Assembly: GCF_008042275.1 (NCBI RefSeq)
Contig: NZ_RDBK01000043.1
Span: forward strand, 2,720,008 to 2,773,544
DNA: 53,537 bases
Direction of reading: 5' to 3'
DNA from: Streptomyces sp. OR43
GTDB taxonomy: Bacteria > Actinomycetota > Actinomycetes > Streptomycetales > Streptomycetaceae
The translations under genes and the position numbers were made by a program. Every line of letters begins with the position of its first letter. The first letter of the stretch is position 1. The notes beneath the pieces were generated by a model. It did not search any database. It was not told where the DNA came from and worked only from the letters and a program-made list of their open reading frames with translations. Below are positions 47,277 to 53,537 of the stretch, in pieces.

Positions 47277-49193
47277 TCACTGCCCCCGGGTGGGCATCTC
47301 GAACCAGACCACCTTGCCGGTCGACAGACGCGTCGCGCCCCACCGCCGGGCCAGCCGGTTCACCAGGAACAGGCCGCGGCCGCCCTCGTCCATGTCCCGT
47401 GCCCGGCGCTGCCGGGGCAGCTGCGGGGCGTCGTCGCCGACCTCGCACCGCAGGATGTCGGTCCGCAGCAGCCGCAGGGTCACCGGCCGCTCCGCATACC
47501 GCACGGCGTTGGTCACCACCTCGCTGACCAGGAGCTCCACCGAGTCCGCGATGTCGTCGAGCCCCCACCGGCTGAGCGCCCGGCGGGCCAGCCTGCGGGC
47601 CTTGCCCGGGGCGGAGTCCTCAGGTTCCAGGAACCAGTACGCCACGTCGCTCGGCGCGATCCCGTCGAAGCGGGCGGCGAGCAGCGCGATGTCGTCGTCC
47701 CGGTCGCCCGGGCCGAGCATGTCCAGCACGTCGTCGCAGAGGGCCTCCAGCGGCGGCGAGTGGTCCGGGCCGGTCAGCCGGGCCGTGGCGGCGAGCCGCT
47801 CGCGCAGCTGCTCGATACCCGTCCAGACGTCCCGCAGCCGCGACTCGACCAGCCCGTCGGTGTAGAGGAGCAGGGTGGCGCCCGCGGGCGCGTCCAGCTC
47901 GACGGCCTCGAAGTCCACGCCGCCGACGCCGATCGGGGCGCCCGGCGGCACCTTCAGTACCTCGGCCCGGCCGCCGAGGTGGAGCAGGACGGGCGGCGGG
48001 TGACCGGCGTTGGCGATGGTGATGCGGTGCGCGACCGGGTCGTACACCGCGTACAGGCAGGTCGCCATGCGGTCGCTGCCGAGCCGCTGGGCCTGCTCGT
48101 CGAGGTGGTGCAGGACCTCCTGCGGGGGCAGGTCGAGCCCGGCGAGCGTCTGGGCCGTGGTGCGCAGCTGGCCCATGATCGCCGCGGAGGTCATCGAGTG
48201 GCCCATCACGTCGCCGACGACCAGGGCGACCCGGCTGCCGGGGAGCGGAATCGCGTCGTACCAGTCGCCGCCGACCCGGGCGGTCTCGGCGGCGGGCAGG
48301 TAGCGCGAGGCGAGCCGGACGCCGGTGGGCTGGGGGAGCGAGTCGGGCAGCATGGTGCGCTGGAGCTCGTCGGCGATGTACGCCTCGCGGCCGTACAGCA
48401 CGGCCTTGTCGATGCCGAGCGCGGTGTGCGTCGCCAGCTGGGCCGCGACCAGCAGGTCGTTGGCCTCGAACGGCGGGCGCTCGGTGCCGCGCAGGAACAC
48501 CGCCGCGCCGATCACCCGGCGCCGTCCGCGCAGCGGCGCCAGGATCGCCCGGTGGCCGGACGGCACCACGCGGTCCGCGCCGAGCAGCTCGGGCAGCGCG
48601 ACCCGGGCCGCGGCGGAGTCGCCGAACACCGGACGCACCCCGCGCAGCACCTCGGCCAGCGCGCCGCCCGCCAGGACCTCACACAGTTCGGCGGCGGGCG
48701 TCAGACCGGCCTGCGGGTCGGCGGCGGGCAGCCGCAGCCGCTCGCTTTCCGACAGGTTCTCGGTGTCCTCGTCGCTCAGCCGCAGCCGGTCGGAGCGGCG
48801 CAGCCGCAGCACGAACGGGTTGACGGGCCGCTCGTCGCCGACCGGCAGCGGGTCGCGGAGGTAGACGAGTATGGCGTCGGAGAACGTCGGCACACTGGCC
48901 CGGCAGAGCCCCAGCACGATCTCGTCCAGGTCTATCCCGCGGGCGATCCGCCTGGTCGCGGCCCCGACGAAGCGCAGCCGGTCGCCCTCGCGACGGGATG
49001 CTGCCTGCGGGTCGGGGCCGGCCGCGGGACCCGTGCCGGCAGCGGCCGGGTTCGGGCCCTTGGCCGGTGCCGGGATCGCCGCGGTGGCAGGGGCCGGGGC
49101 CGACGCGGCGTCACGCTGCCGCGGCCGGGTGCGTTCCTGCGACCGGGCGGCGAGAGGCTGCCGGCCTTCGTGGGAGGTGGGATGCTCCGTCAC
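47277..49193 (-). CDS. GAF-SpoIIE (PP2C) phosphatase with anti-sigma kinase-like domain
   Basis: 638 residues from GTG 49193 (weak ribosome-binding site). Disordered Ala/Pro N-terminus to ~65, GAF-like domain ~70-270 (RRIARGIDLDEIVLGLCRASVPTFSDA), SpoIIE phosphatase ~275-500 (ELQRTMLPDSLP, ARVGGDWYDAIPL, VVGDVMGHS, LLLYTDGLVESR, DDDIALLAARF), then a HATPase_c domain ~505-637 (SVELLVSEVVTNAVRYA, DMDEGGRGLFLVNRLARRWG). The combination suggests control of an anti-sigma-factor antagonist by both dephosphorylation and phosphorylation, responding to a GAF ligand. Streptomyces has dozens of these. Confidence 0.92.
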   Translation of the reverse strand: MTEHPTSHEGRQPLAARSQERTRPRQRDAASAPAPATAAIPAPAKGPNPAAAGTGPAAGPDPQAASRREGDRLRFVGAATRRIARGIDLDEIVLGLCRASVPTFSDAILVYLRDPLPVGDERPVNPFVLRLRRSDRLRLSDEDTENLSESERLRLPAADPQAGLTPAAELCEVLAGGALAEVLRGVRPVFGDSAAARVALPELLGADRVVPSGHRAILAPLRGRRRVIGAAVFLRGTERPPFEANDLLVAAQLATHTALGIDKAVLYGREAYIADELQRTMLPDSLPQPTGVRLASRYLPAAETARVGGDWYDAIPLPGSRVALVVGDVMGHSMTSAAIMGQLRTTAQTLAGLDLPPQEVLHHLDEQAQRLGSDRMATCLYAVYDPVAHRITIANAGHPPPVLLHLGGRAEVLKVPPGAPIGVGGVDFEAVELDAPAGATLLLYTDGLVESRLRDVWTGIEQLRERLAATARLTGPDHSPPLEALCDDVLDMLGPGDRDDDIALLAARFDGIAPSDVAYWFLEPEDSAPGKARRLARRALSRWGLDDIADSVELLVSEVVTNAVRYAERPVTLRLLRTDILRCEVGDDAPQLPRQRRARDMDEGGRGLFLVNRLARRWGATRLSTGKVVWFEMPTRGQ

Positions 49194-49587
49194 GCGTGGG
49201 GTTCCGTCCGTCCGGGCCGGTTGTATGAGGCAATCACCTCGTGGAGCGCTACTGTGCCCCGGCATGAGCGGCAATCACAACGGCTGACATCTCGTGCCCC
49301 GGAACTCGGGGCCGAAACCGGATGTCCGCGCCGGGTGTCCGTGACAACGTTTCCGGCGCCGGGGCGGCGGACAGCGAGCACGTCTCCACCCCCTCGTCGT
49401 GGCTCATGCGATGCGGACAACTCGTGCGACTCGCACGACTCGTACCGCTGCTGCGGTTCATGAAGTGTGCACGTGTGCGATGACTCGGTGACTTACGGTC
49501 AGGTCGTGTGCCGCGCCCGTCGGTTGGGGCGGAGCTGATCTTCTCGGGACGATCCTACGTTTGCCCCCCTGGGGTGCATCAAGGGTC
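49194..49587 (-). other. Intergenic region with a 17-bp palindrome
   Basis: 394 nt, no gene supported. TCGTGCGA-C-TCGCACGA at 49422-49438 is a perfect dyad embedded in a run of ACTCG-like repeats (to ~49445), a possible operator. The open frames here are short and look like shadows. Confidence 0.45.
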
Positions 49588-50307
49588 TCACGACGGCATG
49601 GGGGAGGGGGTGCGGTCCCAGTCATCCGGCAACCGGTCCCAGTCGGCCGGCAGCGCGGGCACCCGCCAGTGCGGATCGGGCCGCCAGTCCTCCCAGCCGT
49701 CCCGGAACGGCGTCCCCCACGCGCGGATCACCCCGACGGCCGCGCGCCCCGCCGCCAGCACCTGCCGGGCGGCGTCCGGGCTCATCAGGCCGACCCGCTG
49801 GGCCTGGGCGAACTCGTCCTCGTCGCGCCAGAGCCAGCTGTGGTCCGGGTAGACCGAGATGTCGAGGAAGTGGTCCTCGGAGTCGATGCCGCCGGCCCAC
49901 CGGGTCCGCGGTTCCTCCAGGTTCACGTACCAGCTGCGGAACTGCCAGCCCCGGTCCCAGAACAGCCACACGGACCACGGTTCGCCGGGCCGGGCCAGCT
50001 TCAGCACCCCGTTGCCCAGCCAGGGCGAGCGGGCGGTGGTGCGCGGGGCGGTGTACCGGGTGGCGAGCGGTTCGGCGTGCACCTCGGTGCCGTCGGCCAG
50101 CACCGGCTTCACGCACTCGGTACCGGGCGCGACCCAGACGGCGAGCAGCTCGTCGGTGTCCTGGACGACGGTGACCGGACGGCAGATGTGCACGGGGTTC
50201 GGGGTCCCGGCGGGCGCGGGGCCGCGCCGCCGCGGTCCGTTGCCGCGGTAGCGCCACAGGATCTGATCACCCGGCGCCCAGCGCTCGGTCTCTCCGGTAC
50301 CTGTCAT
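49588..50307 (-). CDS. DUF402 (FomD-like) domain protein
   Basis: 239 residues. N-terminal beta-rich part (GDQILWRYRGN, RPVTVVQDTDELLAVWVAPGTECVKPV) and the DUF402 core (WSVWLFWDRGWQFRSWYVNLEEPRTRWAGGIDSEDHFLDISVYPDHSWLWRDEDEF), with the acidic ligands typical of FomD/DUF402 metal-dependent phosphohydrolases (hydrolysis of nucleoside phosphates or CMP conjugates). The C-terminus is Trp/Asp-rich. Substrate unknown. Same strand as fumC, 44 nt downstream of it. Confidence 0.87.
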   Translation of the reverse strand: MTGTGETERWAPGDQILWRYRGNGPRRRGPAPAGTPNPVHICRPVTVVQDTDELLAVWVAPGTECVKPVLADGTEVHAEPLATRYTAPRTTARSPWLGNGVLKLARPGEPWSVWLFWDRGWQFRSWYVNLEEPRTRWAGGIDSEDHFLDISVYPDHSWLWRDEDEFAQAQRVGLMSPDAARQVLAAGRAAVGVIRAWGTPFRDGWEDWRPDPHWRVPALPADWDRLPDDWDRTPSPMPS

Positions 50308-50351
50308 GGAGAGATCTTAGTGAGAGAGCCGTTCCTCCGCAGCGACGCACG

Positions 50352-51752
50352 TCACGGACGCGTCATACGCAACACGTCCAGCGCCTCGTCGAGCTGCTCC
50401 ACCGTGAGGTCGCCGCGCTCGACGTAGCCCGAGTCCAGCACCACCTCGCGGATCGTCCGGCGTTCGGCCAGGGACTTCTTGGCGACCTTCGCGGCCTCCT
50501 CGTAGCCGATGTACTTGTTCAGCGGGGTGACGACGGACGGCGAGGACTCCGCGTACTCCCTGGCCCGCTCGACGTTCGCCGTGATGCCGTCGACCGTACG
50601 GTCCGCGAGCAGCCGGGCGGCGTTGGCCAGGAGCCGGACGGACTCCAGCAGGTTCTTCGCGATGACCGGGAGCATGACGTTCAGCTCGAAGTTGCCGGCG
50701 GCGCCCGCGACGGCCACCGTCGTGTCGTTCCCCGTCACCTGGGCGGCGACCATCAGCACGGCCTCGGGAATGACCGGATTCACCTTGCCCGGCATGATCG
50801 AGGAGCCCGGCTGGAGGTCGGGGAGGCTGATCTCGGCCAGTCCGGTGCGCGGTCCCGACGCCATCCAGCGCAGATCGTTGGAGATCTTGGTGAGGGAGAC
50901 CGCGATCGTGCGGAGCTGGCCGGAGGTCTCGACGAGGCCGTCCCGCGCGCCCTGTGCCTCGAAGTGGTTCCGGGCCTCCGTGAGCGGCAGCCCGGTGACG
51001 CGGGCGACCTCGGCGATGACCGCGGCGGCGAAGCCGGGCGGGGTGTTGATACCGGTGCCGACGGCCGTACCGCCCAGCGGCAGTTCGGCCAGGCGGGGGA
51101 GCGAGCCGCGCAGCCGCTCGATGCCGTAGCGGATCTGTGCCGCGTACCCCCCGAACTCCTGGCCCAGGGTGACCGGGGTGGCGTCCATCAGATGCGTACG
51201 CCCCGACTTCACCACGTCCGCGAACTCCTCGGACTTGAGCTCCAGCGCCACCGCCAGATGGGCCAGGGCCGGGATCAGCTCGCGTGTCACCGCGTCGGCA
51301 GCCGCGATGTGGATCGAGGAGGGGAAGACGTCGTTGGAGGACTGCGAGGCGTTGACGTGGTCGTTGGGGTGGACCGCGCGGCCGAGGCGCTCGGTGGCGA
51401 GCGTGGCCAGGACCTCGTTCGTGTTCATGTTCGACGAGGTACCGGAGCCCGTCTGGAAGACGTCGATCGGGAAGTGCGCGTCCCAGCGCCCCTCGGCGAC
51501 CTCCGCCGCGGCCTCCTGGATGGCCTCCGCGATCTCCGGGTCGAGCACGTCCAGTTCGGCGTTCACCTTGGCGGCGGCGGCCTTGACGCGCGCGAGGGCC
51601 GCGATGTGCGCCCGTTCCAGACGCTGTCCGGAGATCGGGAAGTTCTCCACGGCACGCTGGGTCTGGGCCCGCCATTTCGCGTCGGCGGGCACCCGCACCT
51701 CGCCCATCGAGTCGTGCTCGACGCGGTAGTCCTTGCCGGTTCCCTCGTCCAT
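50352..51752 (-). CDS. fumC: Class II fumarate hydratase
   Basis: 466 residues from ATG 51752, right after a GGAGGTTGG site; a longer frame upstream is not used. Fumarase/aspartase family: TGSGTSSNMNTNEVLA, HVNASQSSNDVFPSS, GRTHLMDATPVTLGQEFGGYA, GGTAVGTGIN, and the signature GSSIMPGKVNP with the catalytic Ser. Converts fumarate to L-malate in the TCA cycle. Class II enzymes are iron-free and stable to oxidants. Confidence 0.95.
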   Translation of the reverse strand: MDEGTGKDYRVEHDSMGEVRVPADAKWRAQTQRAVENFPISGQRLERAHIAALARVKAAAAKVNAELDVLDPEIAEAIQEAAAEVAEGRWDAHFPIDVFQTGSGTSSNMNTNEVLATLATERLGRAVHPNDHVNASQSSNDVFPSSIHIAAADAVTRELIPALAHLAVALELKSEEFADVVKSGRTHLMDATPVTLGQEFGGYAAQIRYGIERLRGSLPRLAELPLGGTAVGTGINTPPGFAAAVIAEVARVTGLPLTEARNHFEAQGARDGLVETSGQLRTIAVSLTKISNDLRWMASGPRTGLAEISLPDLQPGSSIMPGKVNPVIPEAVLMVAAQVTGNDTTVAVAGAAGNFELNVMLPVIAKNLLESVRLLANAARLLADRTVDGITANVERAREYAESSPSVVTPLNKYIGYEEAAKVAKKSLAERRTIREVVLDSGYVERGDLTVEQLDEALDVLRMTRP

Positions 51753-51889
51753 GGTGATCCAACCTCCCTGTAGGACCGCCCACCACTCCCGGGCGGTCGA
51801 AAAAGATGAGCACTTGTCTTGTTCCATGTATTCCCAAGTCGTCTACCGACCAGTAAATACCGGGGGTAACAACAACCTCGGGAGGCGCA

Positions 51890-53416
51890 ATGAGACGTAC
51901 CGGACACCGACTCCGATGTACGGTCGCGGCCGTCGCGGCCATGGCGGCGGCATTAGGCGGCATGACCGTCGCCGCCGGTCCGGCGGGTGCTGCCCAGCCC
52001 GGTACCAGCAGTACCGCATCCACCGCCCTGCCGCCGGAACTGGAGGCCCTGCGCGCCGCCGAGGCCACCCGGCTGTACGGCGACCCGGCCGAGCGCCCGC
52101 TCGCCGAACGCAAGACCGGACTCATCTCGCTCGGCGACAGCGAGATCTCGGGCGAGGGCGTCGGCACGTACGAGGCGGGGACCAACGGCCCCGACAACTG
52201 GTGCCACCGCTCACCCGACGCCGCCATCCACCGCACCGGGATCCCGGCCGACGTCACGTACAACGTCTCGTGCTCCGGCGCGTACACCGGAAACATCGTC
52301 ATCGGCGGCTCGAAGCAGTACGCCGACGAACTCGTCCAGAGCGACAGCCTCGCCATCAAGGCGCGCAACACCCGCATCAAGATGATCGTGCTGGTGGCGG
52401 GTGCCAACGACGACCTCCAGTTCGGCCCGGTCATGACGGACTGCGTCACGCGCTGGGTCCTCAGCCAGGGAACCTGCGAGCCCAAGTACGACGGCGGCTG
52501 GCAGGCCCGCGTCGACGGGCTCGTGCCCAAGGTCGAGAAGACCGTGCGCGACCTGCGGACGGTGATGACCGGCGCCGGTTACGCCGACCGCGACTACAAG
52601 CTCGTCGTGATGGGCTACCCGAGCCCCATCGGCCCGGACTTCTACGACAACCCGAACTTCCCCGGCAAGCTTCCCGGCGGCTGTGCCGGATACGACTCCG
52701 ACGCCGCCTGGGGCCGTAACGTCGCCGTTCCCGCCTTCGAGCGGGGCATGCGCAAGGCCGCCGCCGACACCGGGGCGGTCTACCTCGACAACTCCCGGCT
52801 CTTCCACGGCCACGAGGTGTGCAGCGAGTCCACCTGGGCCCGCGGCCTGTACATCGACCTCGGGCACTTCCCGCCGGACTCCAACTCCCTGAGGCAGTCC
52901 TTCCACCCGAACGCGGCCGGCCACGGCGCCTTCGCCTCCTGCCTCACCCAGATCTACGACTCGGGCCTGCGTGAGGCGAGCTGCGCCGACCCGGCGAGCA
53001 CCGGGAAGCCCGTACTCCGGGCCGCCGCCTGGGACGACGCCTTCGAGCCCCTGCGCGGCGAGGCGACGGGCAGCTGCCTGGACGTCCCCGCCTCGGTCAC
53101 CCGCAACAACACCGGTGTCACCGGCTGGGAGTGCCATGGCGGGCGCAACCAGGGCTGGTGGTACGACTCCGGCACGAAGAACCTCCGCACCGAGCTGAGC
53201 CACGACCGCTGCCTGGACGTACCGGGGGCCAAGTACACGGCGGACGCGGCCCTCATCCTCTACAACTGCTCGGGCGCGGCCAACCAGCAGTTCGTCCGGC
53301 AGTCGGGCACCCTGCGCCCGGCCGCCTCGACCGGGCTGTGCGCGACCCTGGCGGGCGCCCATGACCCGCTGAGGCTGCAACCCTGCGACGGCGGCGCGCA
53401 ACAGCGCTTCGCGTAG
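51890..53416 (+). CDS. Secreted SGNH-type hydrolase with ricin-type lectin domain
   Basis: 508 residues; ATG 51890 behind CGGGAGGCGC. Signal peptide to ~35 (RRTGHRLRCTVAAVAAMAAALGGMTVAAG...AGAA). SGNH domain ~75-375: ISLGDSEISGEGVGTY (block I Ser), VAGANDDLQFG (block III Asn), and RQSFHPNAAGH (block V Asp/His region). A RICIN-like beta-trefoil from ~385 (CLDVPAS, QGWWYD, CLDVPG, QQFVRQ, QQRFA). A secreted esterase/lipase that binds glycans. The coding end is in normal sequence, but 52938-53015 is copied backwards at the window's end. Confidence 0.9.
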   Translation: MRRTGHRLRCTVAAVAAMAAALGGMTVAAGPAGAAQPGTSSTASTALPPELEALRAAEATRLYGDPAERPLAERKTGLISLGDSEISGEGVGTYEAGTNGPDNWCHRSPDAAIHRTGIPADVTYNVSCSGAYTGNIVIGGSKQYADELVQSDSLAIKARNTRIKMIVLVAGANDDLQFGPVMTDCVTRWVLSQGTCEPKYDGGWQARVDGLVPKVEKTVRDLRTVMTGAGYADRDYKLVVMGYPSPIGPDFYDNPNFPGKLPGGCAGYDSDAAWGRNVAVPAFERGMRKAAADTGAVYLDNSRLFHGHEVCSESTWARGLYIDLGHFPPDSNSLRQSFHPNAAGHGAFASCLTQIYDSGLREASCADPASTGKPVLRAAAWDDAFEPLRGEATGSCLDVPASVTRNNTGVTGWECHGGRNQGWWYDSGTKNLRTELSHDRCLDVPGAKYTADAALILYNCSGAANQQFVRQSGTLRPAASTGLCATLAGAHDPLRLQPCDGGAQQRFA

Positions 53417-53537
53417 CCGTCGGACCTCTCGGGGCGTCCGGTACGGGGCGGGGCGTCCGGTACGGGCTTCCCGGTGCTCGCCGGGTCGGCGCAGCTCGCC
53501 TCACGCAGGCCCGAGTCGTAGATCTGGGTGAGGCAGG
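52938..53537. repeat. Fold-back C: 78-bp perfect inverted repeat reaching the window end
   Basis: 53460-53537 is the exact reverse complement of 52938-53015, inside the SGNH hydrolase gene, with a 444-nt loop. Just before it GGGGCGTCCGGTACGGG is present twice (53431, 53449). The form is the same as fold-backs A and B; a contig-end artefact is likely. Confidence 0.9.

Noticed and set aside
49190..49461. Short frames upstream of the SpoIIE phosphatase
   Set aside because: No domain and no ribosome-binding site; the region is better read as promoter/operator.
1..53537. CRISPR arrays, tRNA or rRNA genes, insertion sequences, phage attachment sites
   Set aside because: None seen: no spaced repeat arrays, no cloverleaf with CCA-type ends, no transposase or integrase coding sequence.

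Overview
The window is high-GC actinobacterial DNA, almost certainly Streptomyces. Codon third positions are strongly G/C, GTG starts are common, genes overlap as ATGA/GTGA, and the gene set is typical: OxyR/AhpCD, a SpoIIE phosphatase with an anti-sigma kinase domain, PIN-PhoH, an SPFH protein and class II fumarase. It opens inside a polymorphic toxin gene with ALF repeats and a colicin-D-like tRNase end (2-2059), followed by a small immunity candidate (2106-2342).

Positions 3714-14734 hold a Tad/Flp pilus locus: cpaB, tadZ/cpaE, two TadE-like pseudopilins, tadA, tadB and tadC. A histidine kinase/response regulator pair follows, then the Flp pilin, a TadG-like protein, a lipoprotein and an OmpA-family protein. 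A small-regulator region follows: a DinB gene with a frameshift, SnoaL/HxlR, DUF2975/XRE. Positions 18973-25576 form a second pilus-related block. It holds a four-helix membrane protein fused to a Flp-type pilin helix, a PIG-V-like mannosyltransferase, a lipoprotein, and a toxin that begins with a class III pilin signal and carries a HINT autoprotease. That toxin overlaps an immunity candidate. DUF192 and the type IV prepilin peptidase close the block.

Two linked observations stand out. First, the pilin export/processing signal is reused as the front end of a HINT-type polymorphic toxin and of a polytopic membrane protein, next to the peptidase that should cut it; this suggests toxins displayed or exported through the Tad machine. 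Second, four promoters (flp, the 21057 lipoprotein, the pilin-toxin, the prepilin peptidase) share one layout: GGGCCC, 2 nt, GGRCCC (or the reverse order), then 23-24 nt to a TANNNT -10 box. A fifth, orphan cluster at 2625-2668 has the same box spacing as the flp promoter. The kinase/regulator pair inside the locus is the obvious candidate controller, by inference only.

The rest (25686-53416) is mostly chromosomal housekeeping: methyltransferase, DUF2071, a winged-helix protein, a 6C-like RNA, aldo/keto reductase, prenyl transferase, PhoH, a secreted transglycosylase, an AI-2E-type permease, ahpD-ahpC/oxyR, padR-ABC-FtsX, RHH-SPFH, a class A PBP, catalase, a SpoIIE phosphatase, DUF402, fumC and a secreted SGNH hydrolase with a ricin-type lectin.

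Sequence quality needs care. Two perfect fold-back repeats abut at 19749/19750 and a third closes the window (53460-53537), which looks like joined contig ends. Several genes carry one-base breaks (2992-3542, 15458-16062, the end of the 22569 immunity gene), and one permease is broken by a 16-bp tandem duplication at 40103-40134. These may be sequencing or assembly errors rather than biology.
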